A stretch of DNA of 64,000 bases from the NCBI GenBank assembly GCA_039090855.1, contig CM076999.1, forward strand, positions 117,675,072 through 117,739,071. The letters run 5' to 3'. Numbering within the stretch: the first letter of the stretch is position 1; every line of letters begins with the position of its first letter. The DNA comes from Macrothele yani. Its lineage: Eukaryota; Arthropoda; Arachnida; Araneae; Macrothelidae. The position numbers were made by a program, and so were the translations under genes. The notes under the pieces are model-generated. The model was not told where the DNA came from and ran no database searches. It was given only the letters and a program-made list of their open reading frames with translations. Below are positions 23,240 to 35,282 of this stretch, in pieces.

Positions 23240-23460
23240 CTACTCACCCCCTTTTTTTAATTGTTTTCTTGGGTACCAAATCAAAGACCTTTCTCATAAT
23301 CAATAAAAGTCATGTATGGAAGTTTTCCCCCCTCACCCGCTCTTTCATCTATAATAGTACTCTGTACCTCATCTTTTTTTTTTTTGAATACCATTTCAAT
23401 AATATTCCCCATCCATTTCAACCAACTGTATAGATTATCATGAACCACTAATAAGAGAGA
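23240..23460 (-). pseudogene. LINE-type reverse transcriptase scrap (left arm)
   Basis: The minus strand reads HDNLYSWLKWMGNIIEM and then LPYMTFIDYEKGL, close to the FxDYEKAFDSVP box of LINE reverse transcriptases, continuing as DLVPKKT in another frame. It is short and frameshifted. The same scrap lies at 40190-40400 (plus) in the right arm. Confidence 0.45.
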
Positions 23461-23554
23461 CATGGTAGTAAAATCATTATAGCAATTTCTACGTGTTGGT
23501 CCTCTTACAAGTATTTAACACATTTCATCTGTAATTTTTTTGAAAACCACTAAT

Positions 23555-23660
23555 TTAAAAAATCATTTGAACTCGTAGCAGATTGTCCCACAAAATTTCA
23601 ATGGGGTTGAAATTTGGAGAGTGCAATATGATGCAGTGTACGATAAACAGTGTATGCAGA
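23555..23660 (-). pseudogene. Tc1-type transposase scrap (left arm)
   Basis: The minus strand reads SAYTVYRTLHHIALS, like the Tc1 helix-turn-helix. In the next frame it reads SPNFNPIEILWDNL, the catalytic-domain SPDLNPIENLW box. The two are fused by an internal deletion. Mirror at 39977-40082 (plus). Confidence 0.5.
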
Positions 23661-24015
23661 GATTATTTTGAGCTTTCACAAAATGTGGCAGGACTCCGTC
23701 AAATTGTCACCCCCATTTCTCTAGTTGTTTAAGAGGAGAACCTGTTTTTTTTTTCATCATTACAAGACCTAATCTTTTTCTCAAGCAGAAATCCAATGAT
23801 GAAGTTATTTTGATCTCACAAGACACTTGAAAGAAATAGGTTGACTTAATTTCTGTTATCCTTAAAAGTTAATTCAACAAAAGACACAATATTAAAAACA
23901 TTTATTATTTTTTTCCTCACATCTTACAAAAATTGTTACAAACTACAGTTGCTGAAACAGTAAATGATCCATAACATATTTTTTTCTTTTTGTATGAAAG
24001 AGCTACACATGAATT
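23661..24015. other. A+T-rich DNA, no gene seen
   Basis: Nothing recognised. Mirrored in the right arm. Confidence 0.3.
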
Positions 24016-24200
24016 GCTGAAACAGTCCCTAGACGATTCAGGTCCCTAGACAGCTTCAGGTGACTTCCCTAGAGGATTCAGGTCCCTAGACGATTCAGGT
24101 CCCTAGACGATAAGGTCCCTAGACGATTCCAGGTCCCTAGACGATAAGGTCCCTAGACGATTCAGGTCCCTAGACGATAAGGTCCCTAGACGATAAGGAT
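24016..24200. repeat. 17-19 bp minisatellite
   Basis: About ten copies of GGTCCCTAGACGATTCA or GGTCCCTAGACGATAA. Mirrored at 39435-39620. Confidence 0.9.
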
Positions 24201-24439
24201 TCATCACGTTAAACAGCTGAAAATGGAGAGGAAACAAATATATATAATTAAATATCGAGGCATCTGCGTAAACTTATTATAGGTGAAAATTAGACCAATG
24301 TCTATAACATACACACACACTAAATACAAGATACTTTTCACTTTTTCTTGGCCTGTACACTCCAATAATGAAGCTATTTTTAATCTCACAAGATACTTTT
24401 TGTACTCTTCCAACAGATATGAGCAGCTGTAATAAAGTT

Positions 24440-26500
24440 TTCTCATCTCAACATTCAGTATCTCACACACAAGACTTTTTATACTTTATAGCTCCTCCTT
24501 AAAAGATGATGATATGAGCAGCTGTAATAAAGTTTTCTCATCTCAACATTCAGTATCTCACACACAAGACTTTTTATACTTTATAGCTCCTCCTTAAAAG
24601 ATAATGAAATGAACAGCTGTAATAAAGTTTTCTCATCTCAACATTCAGTATCTCATACACAAGACTTTTTGCACTTTATAGCTCCTCCTTCACAGATAAT
24701 GATATGAACAGCTGTAATAAAGTTTTCTCATCTCAACATTCAGTATCTCATACACAAGACTTTTTATACTTTATAGCCTCCCTTTTTAAAAATAATGATA
24801 TGAACAGCTGTAATAAAGTTTTCTCATCTCAATATTCAGTTTAGGTTACCAACACACACAAGACTTTTTATACTTTATAGCCTCCCTTTTTAAAAATAAT
24901 GATATGAACAGCTGTAATAAAGTTTTCTCATCTCAATATTCAGTTTAGGTTACCAACACACACAAGACTTTTTATACTTTATAGCCTCCCTTTTTAAAAA
25001 TAATGATATGAACAGCTGTAATAAAGTTTTCTCATCTCAATATTCAGTTTAGGTTACCAACACACACAAGACTTTTTATACTTTATAGCCTCCCTTTTTA
25101 AAAATAATGATATGAACAGCTGTAATAAAGTTTTCTCATCTCAATATTCAGTTTAGGTTACCAACACACACACACACACACACAAGACTTTTTATACTTT
25201 ATAGCCTCCCTTTTTAAAAATAATGATATGAACAGCTGTAATAAAATTTTCTCATCTCAATATTCAGTTTAAGTTATCTCATACCAACACACACAAGACT
25301 TTTTGTACTTTGTAAGCCCCCTCCTTTAAAAGATAATAACATGAACAGCTGTATTAAAGTTTTCTCATCTCAAATATTTAGTTCAAGTTATCTCACACAC
25401 AAGACTTTGTAAGCCCCCCTCCTTTAAAAGATAATAACATGAACAGCTGTATTAAAGTTTTCTCATCTCAAATATTCAGTTCAAGTTATCTCACACACAA
25501 GACTTTGTAAGCCCCCTCCTTTAAAAGATAATAACATGAACAGCTGTATTAAAGTTTTCTCATCTCAAATATTCAGTTCAAGTTATCTCACACACAAGAC
25601 TTTGTAAGCCCCCCTCCTTTAAAAGATAATAACATGAGCAGCTGTATTAAAGTTTTCTCATCTCAAATATTCAGTTCAAGTTATCTCACACACAAGACTT
25701 TGTAAGCCCCCCTCCTTTAAAAGATAATAACATGAGCAGCTGTATTAAAGTTTTCTCATCTCAAATATTCAGTTCAAGTTATCTCACACACAAGACTTTG
25801 TAAGCCCCCTCCTTTAAAAGATAATAACATGAACAGCTGTATTAAAGTTTTCTCATCTCAAATATTTAGTTCAAGTTATCTCACACACAAGACTTTGTAA
25901 GCCCCCCTCCTTTAAAAGATAATAACATGAACAGCTGTATTAAAGTTTTCTCATCTCAAATATTTAGTTCAAGTTATCTCACACACAAGACTTTGTAAGC
26001 CCCCTCCTTTAAAAGATAATAACATGAACAGCTGTATTAAAGTTTTCTCATCTCAAATATTTAGTTCAAGTTATCTCACACACAAGACTTTGTAAGCCCC
26101 CCTCCTTTAAAAGATAATAACATGAACAGCTGTATTAAAGTTTTCTCATCTCAAATATTTAGTTCAAGTTATCTCACACACAAGACTTTGTAAGCCCCCT
26201 CCTTTAAAAGATAATAACATGAGCAGCTGTATTAAAGTTTTCTCATCTCAACACACACAAGACTTTTGTAATTTATAGTCCCCAACAGATAATGACATGA
26301 GCAGCTGTATTAAAGTTTTCTCATCTCAACACACACAAGACTTTTGTAATTTATAGTCCCCAACAGATAATGACATGAGCAGCTGTAATAAAGTTTTCTC
26401 ATCTCAACACACAAGACTTTTTGTATTTTATAGTCCCCAACAGATAATGACATGAGCAGCTGTAATAAAGTTTTCTCATCTCAACACACACGTCCTTTCA
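24440..26500. repeat. Large tandem array, units of about 75-125 bp
   Basis: About twenty units, each containing AGCTGTAATAAAGTTTTCTC (or a variant) and, in many, CACACAAGACTTTTTATACT. On the complementary strand each unit presents AAAACTTTATTACAG, which resembles a 3' splice site, and TATAAAAAG, which resembles a TATA box. A terminal ORF (24204-24470 minus, GTG-initiated, later ATG) reads out of the last unit and is not clearly a gene. Mirrored at 37225-39240. Confidence 0.85.
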
Positions 26501-26560
26501 TCTATTATCTTTTAAGTTACAACTTTACAAATATTATACATAACATATAAACCATTAGAT

Positions 26561-26674
26561 AGAAACTTTTATAAATTAGAATATGAAAATGCAAAAGCGT
26601 TCCGGAGGCCAAGCGAAGCGCGGCCGTAGGAAAAGCTTTTGCATTTTCATATTATATGTAATTTATAAAAGTCT
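26561..26674. repeat. Cruciform site with GC-rich core, copy 2
   Basis: Same site as 22270 but inverted: arms AGAAACTTTTATAAATTAGA... and ...TTTATAAAAGTCT around a core with TTCCGGAGGCCAAGCGAAGC. Copies 1 and 2 face each other across the 4.2 kb holding the tandem array. Mirror: 37052-37165. Confidence 0.75.
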
Positions 26675-26739
26675 ACATACTAAGGTCTACATTCCATTGA
26701 ACTTTTTTTTATTTAAATTTAAAAATATGATGAATATGA

Positions 26740-27420
26740 TTTAGTTAAAAATTTGGGTTGATTTCATTCGTAATCACAGTACAACAAACACTTTTATCAT
26801 AAAAAATTCAAATTATCTTTAAAACAGCTGGTTTGTTACATTTAGCAATATTTAATAATGATCATAAAGTCAGTTTAAATCTCACAAATAGTTTAAATTT
26901 AAAAAAGTAAGTGAATATTGTCAAATTTCATATAACGGCAAGGAAGATTAGATTTCCGAGAAACCATTTTGATAACAAATAGGAAGATACTTATACTGAC
27001 TTTTGGGAACGGTTATTTTATACTGACACTAATAACAGACTGTTAAGTGATTTTAAACTTCAGTTCTATGCTTAAATTAAAAATGTAACTGAAAATTTGG
27101 GTTGATTTCATTTGTAACGCCACGATACGGGGGAAAAATTCAAATTATCTTAAAAACAGATGGTTTTGTTTGATTGATCAATATCTAATAATGATCATAA
27201 AGTCAGTTTTAGTCTCACAAATAGTTTAAATTTAAAAAAATAGGTGAATATTGTCAAATTTCATATATCGGCAAGGAAAGAGTATATTTCCGAGAAAACC
27301 ATTTTCAAAAATAGTAAAATAATGATACTGACTTTTGGGATTCTCAATAATAAAATAAAGTCTTGTCTCAACGTCTGACTTAATCAAAAAATTACTTTTA
27401 AAAAATGTACTTACGACCCT
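26740..27420. repeat. 330-bp repeat, two outer copies (left arm)
   Basis: Units marked by AAAATTTGGGTTGATTTCAT, CATAAAGTCAGTTTTA and TTTCATATAACGGCAAGG-type motifs, starting at about 26745 and 27085. More copies lie at 28550-30400. Confidence 0.85.
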
Positions 27421-27422
27421 CC

Positions 27423-27612
27423 TTTTTTCATCCATCTTTAAATAGGTCATCTTTGATGGTAGCAGCCAGTGGTCCTTTTCATCTATAACTTTAAAAATGT
27501 CATCTTTTAAGGGTGGCAAGAGATCCATCCATCTTTTAAGGGTGGCAGGATCCATCTTTTGAGGGTAGCATCCATCTTTTAAGGGTATCCATCTTTTGAA
27601 TGTAGCATCCAT
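27423..27612 (-). CDS. Repeat-derived small ORF, possible exon (left arm)
   Basis: Minus-strand frame made of a minisatellite whose unit encodes TLKRWM- and LPSKD-like peptides (the units also run outward to about 27690), ending in a less repetitive DEKDHWLLPSKMTYLKMDEK. A GTAAGT donor-like site follows at about 27407-27412 (minus), so the frame may be part of an exon rather than a stand-alone gene. The open frame continues to 27232 here. In the right-arm copy (36119-36349) a change in a T run ends it earlier, so downstream codons are not conserved. No family recognised. Confidence 0.35.
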
Positions 27613-27815
27613 CTTTTAATTTAAGGGTAGCGGGATCCATCTTTTGAGGGTAGCATCCGTCTTTTGAGGGTAGCATCCATCTTTTGAGGGTGACAGGAGT
27701 GTATGGAAATTTGTTACAATGAATGTTAGTGTAATAATTTTGTGATACATTTCACTGCATGTCCTTTAAAGATTTAACTACAGTGAAATGTGAGCCAAAG
27801 GAGTAAATTGAATTA

Positions 27816-28448
27816 TTAATTTGATTTTTTAACTGTGTAGTAACTAGAATTCCCCTTTACCTTTTCGGACAATGTTGTGGATATTTTTTTTATATAAGTC
27901 TGATTGTCTGTTTTGAAAGCATTAAAAAAAATATTATGAAAAGACCATGTGTCATTATAGGTGTCAAGGAATGACATTTTTGGGTTACCTAATTTAGTAT
28001 ATTCAGATTTTAAGAGGGAAATCATAAAAAAATCTTCATTCAAAAATGGTGCTGTGTTTAAGTGTCTTTCATCAAGTATGTAGGATATATTATGAAATAT
28101 GAGGCTTTTGATTATTACCTCGTGTTTTTGTTTGTGGTAGGTTAAAAATATGTCTCCTATTATGTCACTCTGAAATCGTATTATATGTGGGGTTTTGGCT
28201 CTTAAAATTTTACTTAGTAAACTTGTTGTGTTTGTTTGTTTTTTGGGTGAAGGGGAATTCTGGTTCTTTTTTCTTTTTTGCTGTGTGGATGATTGCTGTG
28301 TTGACGGTTGCTGTGTGGATGGTTGCTGTGATTCTGAATCAGACTCAGAATCAGACTCAGATAGAGATTTGAAAGATTCAGAACTTTCGCCAAAACAATC
28401 TTTCATGACAGCATTGTAAGAAGTTGGTTTAGCAGTTGGTGCAGACAT
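27816..28448 (-). CDS. Unrecognised 210-aa Ser/Asp/Gln-rich protein, left-arm copy
   Basis: Identical in translation to the copy at 35283-35915, described there. It is transcribed outward from the palindrome axis. The ATG directly follows a 3' splice-like site on the minus strand, and the matching donor is at about 30971-30976 near the axis, after a TATAAAAG at 31118-31125 (minus). Confidence 0.65.
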   Translation of the reverse strand: MSAPTAKPTSYNAVMKDCFGESSESFKSLSESDSESDSESQQPSTQQPSTQQSSTQQKRKKNQNSPSPKKQTNTTSLLSKILRAKTPHIIRFQSDIIGDIFLTYHKQKHEVIIKSLIFHNISYILDERHLNTAPFLNEDFFMISLLKSEYTKLGNPKMSFLDTYNDTWSFHNIFFNAFKTDNQTYIKKISTTLSEKVKGNSSYYTVKKSN

Positions 28449-28549
28449 CTATAAATAAAAATAAAAGTTAATTAGAGCTAGATTCACACAATGTACTCTA
28501 TAAAAAAAGGGGGGAATAAAATTGAGGGGAGGTGGTTTAGCAATATCTA

Positions 28550-30400
28550 GTATTTATCATAAAGTCAGTTTTAATCTCACAAATAGTTTAAATTAAAAAA
28601 AAATAGGTGAATTTCATATAACGGCAAGGAAGATTAGATTTCCAAGGAACCATTTTTTGACAAACAGAAAAATATTAAGAGGACAATAATTATATTAACT
28701 TTTGGGAACGGTTATTGTATACTGACACTAATAACAGACTGTTAAGTGATTTTAAACTTCAGTTCTATGCTTAAATTAAAAATGTAACTGAAAATTTGGG
28801 TTGATTTCATTTGTAACACTACGATACGGGGGTGAGGAATCAAATTATCTTAAAAACAGCTGGTTTGTTACATTTAGCAATATTTAATAATGATCATAAA
28901 GTCAGTTAATGATCATAAAGTCAGTTTAAATCTCACAAATAGTTTAAATTTAAAAAAGTAGGTGAATATTGTCAAATTTCATATAACGGCAAGGAAAGAT
29001 TAGATTTCCGAGAAAACCATTTTTTCACAAATAGTAAAATAATGATAATTATATTAACTTTTGGGAACGGTTATTGTATACTGACACTAATAACAGACTG
29101 TTAAGTGATTTTAAACTTCAGTTCTATGCTTAAATTAAAAATGTAACTGAAAATTTGGGTTGATTTCATTTGTAACACTACGATACGGGGTGAGGAATCA
29201 AATTATCTTAAAAACAGCTGGTTTGTTACATTTAGCAATATTTAATAATGATCATAAAGTCAGTTAATGATCATAAAGTCAGTTTAAATCTCACAAATAG
29301 TTTAAATTTAAAAAAGTAGGTGAATATTGTCAAATTTCATATAACGGCAAGGAAAGATTAGATTTCCGAGAAAACCATTTTTTCACAAATAGTAAAATAA
29401 TGATACTTATACTGACTTTTGGGAACGGTTATTGTATACTGACACTAATAACAGACTGTTAAGTGATTTTAAACTTCAATTCTATGCTTAAATTAAAAAT
29501 GTAACTGAAAATTTGGGTTGATTTCATTTGTAACACTACGATACGGGGGTGAGGAATCAAATTATCTTAAAAACAGCTGGTTTGTTACATTTAGCAATAT
29601 TTAATAATGATCATAAAGTCAGTTTTAGTCTCACAAATAGTTTAAATTTAAAAAAAATAGGTGAATATTGTCAAATTTCATATAACGGCAAGGAAAGATT
29701 CCGAGAAAACCATTTTTTCACAAAACAAAACAAAAAATAATGATACTGACTTTTGGGAACGGTTATTGTATACTAATAACAGACTGTTAAGTGATTTTAA
29801 ACTTCAATTCTATGCTTAAATTAAAAATGTAACTGAAAATTTGGGTTGATTTCATTTGTAACACTACGATACGGGGGTGAGGAATCAAATTATCTTAAAA
29901 ACAGCTGGTTTGTTACATTTAGCAATATTTAATAATGATCATAAAGTCAGTTTTAGTCTCACAAATAGTTTAAATTTAAAAAAAATAGGTGAATATTGTC
30001 AAATTTCATATAACGGCAAGGAAAGATTCCGAGAAAACCATTTTTTCACAAAACAAAACAAAAAATAATGATACTGACTTTTGGAAACAGTTATTGTATA
30101 CTAATAACAGACTGTTAAGTGATTTAAAACTTCAGTTCTATGCTTAAATTAAAAATGTAACTGAAAATTTGGGTTGATTTCATTTGTAAAAGATCACACA
30201 TTAGGATAGGGGAATTATCTTAAAACAGCTGGTTTGTTACATTTAGCAATCTTGATCATAAAGTCAGTTTTAATCTCACAAATAGTTTAAATAAAAAAAA
30301 TATAGGTGAATATTGTCAAATTTCATATAACGGCAAGGAAGATTCCGAGAAAACCATTTTGATAACTTAAGTTAAAAATGTAACTGAAAATTTGGGTTGA
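28550..30400. repeat. 330-bp repeat array (left arm)
   Basis: About six units related to those at 26740, each with CATAAAGTCAGTTTTA and ACGGCAAGGAA. The 63-codon GTG-initiated ORFs at 29549 and 29877 are the same unit repeated and are not called as genes. If the splice signals flanking it are used, this array is the intron of the 210-aa gene. Confidence 0.85.
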
Positions 30401-31160
30401 TATGAGCAGTTGTATTTTGATATGAGCAGTTGTATTAAAGTTTTCTCATCTCAATATTCAGTTTAAGTTATCTCATGCCAACACACAATACTTTTTGACC
30501 TTATAGCCCCCTCTCCTTCACAGATGCCCAAACAATATAATGAAGACTATTAAGTGATTTTTAAACACTATATTCTGTGTTTAAATTAAACAAAAATAGT
30601 TCAAAATTGATTGATTTCACTTGTAATCATATTTTTTAAAAACACACGGAGGCTTTAGAAGCTGAATTGCCCCCTTTTCTTCTTTAATCTCATAAAAACG
30701 TTTTAAAGTTAAATAGAGTAAAGAAATTACGATTTGCAGAGGGAATAACATTTAGCCTGAATAGAATCTGACAAAGTGAATACAGAGGGAATAATATATT
30801 ATTGTTAAAAGCATTTTTTGAGAATTAACAAAAGCGGATAACAGTTGTAGAAATGAATACTGGCCGGAAAAAAATTCGTTATCTTAATGCAATTTTTTTT
30901 TTTAAAAAAAGGATAAGATTCTCAATAATAAAGTCTTGTCTCAACGTCTGACTTTATCAAAAAAAAAATTTACTTACAATTTATTCTGAAACGATACCTT
31001 CAGGAAGATGCGTGCGATGCCGTCAACAAACACTTTTTTCCGTCCAACTTGATTCCTATCCTTTCTCAAGCGTCAATGTCGCTGTACTTTATGTTACTTA
31101 GAGTCGTGACTCTGCTTTTATAGTCAAGATAATGTTATTCATAAAGGCAATTCCCTTCCT
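30401..31160. other. Inner end of left arm with leader exon and promoter (minus strand)
   Basis: Mirror of 32568-33330. It carries on the minus strand TATAAAAG (31118-31125), a non-coding first exon of about 120 bases and a GTAAGT donor at about 30971-30976. Confidence 0.5.
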
Positions 31161-31870
31161 ATTCTAATTCTCAGAAACTCCGTAATCACGGTCTTGTGTG
31201 TCAGCAGTTGCGATGCGAAAAATAAAATGTTATGGTGTAACTAGTTTTCCCCCGATTTGGAAATAAACTAAAGCATTTTGAGAACGTTGCATAAAGGCAA
31301 TTCCCTTCCTATTCTAATTCTCAGAAACTCCGTAATCACGGTCTTGTGTGTCAGCAGTTGCGATGCGAAAAATAAAATGTTATGGTGTAACTAGTTTTCC
31401 CCCGATTTGGAAATAAACTAAAGCATTTTGAGAACGTTGCATAAAGGCAATTCCCTTCCTATTCTAATTCTCAGAAACTCCGTAATCACGGTCTTGTGTG
31501 TCGGCAGCTGCGATGCGAAAAATAAAATGTTATGGTGTAACTGGTTTTCCCCCGATTTGGAAATAAACTAAAGCATTTTGAGATCGTTGCATAAATGAAA
31601 TTCCCTTCCTATTCTAATTCTCAGAAACTTGAAATAACTCGGTAATCTTGTGTGTCGGCAGCTGCGATGCTAAAAATATTATGGTGTAACTAGTTTCCCC
31701 GAATTTGCAAATAAACTAAAGCATTTTGAGATCGTTGCATAAATGAAATTCCCTTCCTATTCTAATTCTCAGAAACTTGAAATAACTCGGTAATCTTGTG
31801 TGTCGGCAGCTGCCATGCTAAAAATATTATGGTGTAACTAGTTTCCCCGAATTTGCAAAACAAATAAAAT
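31139..31870. repeat. 150-bp tandem repeat starting at the palindrome spacer
   Basis: Five units of 147-150 bp beginning GCATAAAGGCAATTCCCTTC (31139, 31289, 31439, 31589, about 31735). The first unit starts in the left arm, so the arm edge lies inside the array. The right arm has only the corresponding edge. Confidence 0.9.
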
Positions 31871-32567
31871 TGTTTTGAGAATGTTTATTATCGCGTAATC
31901 GTTCTTTCACGGAAAGACACACAGCAAAAAGAACTTGAATCTTTGACCGTATTCTAAGAATTATGTGTTTTTTCAGTAAAATATAAATGTATAAATATGA
32001 AAGTTTTCAGCACTAACTACTTCAGTTTTGCCTGATATCTCTTACGGAATATTGCGTGTGGAGATCAACAATTTGCCAAGTTATCGTAAGTAAAACTTTT
32101 TCTATCTTATTCTGCTTTTTCAAACGTCCCTTAAATTTGTCCTTAAAGAGAAAAGGAAATATTAAGTTTGATTCAATAATTTTCTACCTTTAAGTTGTTA
32201 ATTCTTTTATTTGAAACTTTAAAAATACTCGCTTCTTTCTAAAATTAACGATTTGCACGCTAAACTTCCAGCATACGATATTTCTTCTCCCCAACGGAAG
32301 GATGTTATTTAAATCGTCAAACATGAAGTTTTTTTAAACTTAGGACGACAGATTTTTGTATCTAAAGTAAACGAGAAGCGCTTTTTTCCTTACGCTTTCG
32401 AACCATAGGTTGAAGAAGCGTAATTTGAAGAAGCGTATATGCTCCAGCTTTGTCCGTCCGCACGTAAAATGGTTCCATTTCGATAAAATTCTAGTAGGTG
32501 ATAGGGAACCACCTAGGGACAAACCCCTATTGAAAATAGGCGCAGCAGGGGGTAAGGACATAAAAGC
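31161..32567. other. Single-copy spacer at the palindrome axis
   Basis: 1407 bp with no inverted partner: first the 150-bp array, then about 700 bp of unique DNA. A 73-codon minus-strand ORF (32340-32561) covers part of the unique DNA. A second frame there also stays open for a stretch. I recognise no domain and make no functional call. Confidence 0.8.
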
Positions 32568-32602
32568 AGGAAGGGAATTGCCTTTATGAATAACATTATC
32601 TT

Positions 32603-32752
32603 GACTATAAAAGCAGAGTCACGACTCTAAGTAACATAAAGTACAGCGACATTGACGCTTGAGAAAGGATAGGAATCAAGTTGGACGGAAAAAAAGTGTT
32701 TGTTGACGGCATCGCACGCATCTTCCTGAAGGTATCGTTTCAGAATAAATTG
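32603..32752 (+). promoter_or_regulatory. Promoter and non-coding first exon of the right-arm gene
   Basis: TATAAAAG at about 32603-32610 is followed some 30-150 bases later by a region with no ATG and then ATTGTAAGTAAA, a consensus 5' splice donor (GT at 32752-32753). The next good acceptor in a useful place is TTTATTTATAG immediately before the ATG of 35283. The reading is an untranslated leader exon spliced over 2.5 kb of repeats. Transcripts from both arms would diverge from the axis. Confidence 0.5.
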
Positions 32753-33319
32753 TAAGTAAATTTTTTTTTTGATAAAGTCAGACGTTGAGACAAGACTTTA
32801 TTATTGAGAATCTTATCCTTTTTTTAAAAAAAAAAATTGCATTAAGATAACGAATTTTTTTCCGGCCAGTATTCATTTCTACAACTGTTATCCGCTTTTG
32901 TTAATTCTCAAAAAATGCTTTTAACAATAATATATTATTCCCTCTGTATTCACTTTGTCAGATTCTATTCAGGCTAAATGTTATTCCCTCTGCAAATCGT
33001 AATTTCTTTACTCTATTTAACTTTAAAACGTTTTTATGAGATTAAAGAAGAAAAGGGGGGCAATTCAGCTTCTAAAGCCTCCGTGTGTTTTTAAAAAATA
33101 TGATTACAAGTGAAATCAATCAATTTTGAACTATTTTTGTTTAATTTAAACACAGAATATAGTGTTTAAAAATCACTTAATAGTCTTCATTATATTGTTT
33201 GGGCATCTGTGAAGGAGAGGGGGCTATAAGGTCAAAAAGTATTGTGTGTTGGCATGAGATAACTTAAACTGAATATTGAGATGAGAAAACTTTAATACAA
33301 CTGCTCATATCAAAATACA

Positions 33320-35180
33320 ACTGCTCATATCAACCCAAATTTTCAGTTACATTTTTAACTTAAGTTATCAAAATGGTTTTCTCGGAATCTTCCTTGCCGT
33401 TATATGAAATTTGACAATATTCACCTATATTTTTTTTATTTAAACTATTTGTGAGATTAAAACTGACTTTATGATCAAGATTGCTAAATGTAACAAACCA
33501 GCTGTTTTAAGATAATTCCCCTATCCTAATGTGTGATCTTTTACAAATGAAATCAACCCAAATTTTCAGTTACATTTTTAATTTAAGCATAGAACTGAAG
33601 TTTTAAATCACTTAACAGTCTGTTATTAGTATACAATAACTGTTTCCAAAAGTCAGTATCATTATTTTTTGTTTTGTTTTGTGAAAAAATGGTTTTCTCG
33701 GAATCTTTCCTTGCCGTTATATGAAATTTGACAATATTCACCTATTTTTTTTAAATTTAAACTATTTGTGAGACTAAAACTGACTTTATGATCATTATTA
33801 AATATTGCTAAATGTAACAAACCAGCTGTTTTTAAGATAATTTGATTCCTCACCCCCGTATCGTAGTGTTACAAATGAAATCAACCCAAATTTTCAGTTA
33901 CATTTTTAATTTAAGCATAGAATTGAAGTTTAAAATCACTTAACAGTCTGTTATTAGTATACAATAACCGTTCCCAAAAGTCAGTATCATTATTTTTTGT
34001 TTTGTTTTGTGAAAAAATGGTTTTCTCGGAATCTTTCCTTGCCGTTATATGAAATTTGACAATATTCACCTATTTTTTTTAAATTTAAACTATTTGTGAG
34101 ACTAAAACTGACTTTATGATCATTATTAAATATTGCTAAATGTAACAAACCAGCTGTTTTTAAGATAATTTGATTCCTCACCCCCCGTATCGTAGTGTTA
34201 CAAATGAAATCAACCCAAATTTTCAGTTACATTTTTAATTTAAGCATAGAATTGAAGTTTAAAATCACTTAACAGTCTGTTATTAGTGTCAGTATACAAT
34301 AACCGTTCCCAAAAGTCAGTATAAGTATCATTATTTTACTATTTGTGAAAAAATGGTTTTCTCGGAAATCTAATCTTTCCTTGCCGTTATATGAAATTTG
34401 ACAATATTCACCTACTTTTTTAAATTTAAACTATTTGTGAGATTTAAACTGACTTTATGATCATTAACTGACTTTATGATCATTATTAAATATTGCTAAA
34501 TGTAACAAACCAGCTGTTTTTAAGATAATTTGATTCCTCACCCCGTATCGTAGTGTTACAAATGAAATCAACCCAAATTTTCAGTTACATTTTTAATTTA
34601 AGCATAGAACTGAAGTTTAAAATCACTTAACAGTCTGTTATTAGTGTCAGTATACAATAACCGTTCCCAAAAGTTAATATAATTATCATTATTTTACTAT
34701 TTGTGAAAAAATGGTTTTCTCGGAAATCTAATCTTTCCTTGCCGTTATATGAAATTTGACAATATTCACCTACTTTTTTAAATTTAAACTATTTGTGAGA
34801 TTTAAACTGACTTTATGATCATTAACTGACTTTATGATCATTATTAAATATTGCTAAATGTAACAAACCAGCTGTTTTTAAGATAATTTGATTCCTCACC
34901 CCCGTATCGTAGTGTTACAAATGAAATCAACCCAAATTTTCAGTTACATTTTTAATTTAAGCATAGAACTGAAGTTTAAAATCACTTAACAGTCTGTTAT
35001 TAGTGTCAGTATACAATAACCGTTCCCAAAAGTTAATATAATTATTGTCCTCTTAATATTTTTCTGTTTGTCAAAAAATGGTTCCTTGGAAATCTAATCT
35101 TCCTTGCCGTTATATGAAATTCACCTATTTTTTTTAATTTAAACTATTTGTGAGATTAAAACTGACTTTATGATAAATAC
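33320..35180. repeat. 330-bp repeat array (right arm), probable intron
   Basis: Mirror of 28550-30400. Confidence 0.85.
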
Positions 35181-35282
35181 TAGATATTGCTAAACCACCT
35201 CCCCTCAATTTTATTCCCCCCTTTTTTTTATAGAGTACATTGTGTGAATCTAGCTCTAATTAACTTTTATTTTTATTTATAG

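Larger units (their letters stand above)
20060..31160. repeat. Left arm of giant inverted repeat (11.1 kb)
   Basis: The whole segment is the reverse complement of 32568-43572. Matching landmarks: 20060 pairs with 43572, the 210-codon gene 27816-28448 with 35283-35915, and 31160 with 32568. Coordinate sums drift from 63632 at the outer end to 63728 at the axis, so the left arm is 96 bp longer, through differing copy number in minisatellites and short T runs. Base differences are rare. GC content is low and most of the arm is tandem repeat. Confidence 0.95.

Noticed and set aside
29549..30068. Pair of identical 63-codon ORFs in the left arm (and mirrored pair)
   Set aside because: They start at GTG, lie wholly inside the 330-bp tandem unit and are broken in the other units.
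32340..32561. 73-codon ORF in the palindrome spacer as a gene
   Set aside because: It has no TATA or AATAAA in place, another frame is also open, and there is no recognisable domain. Left as unannotated spacer.
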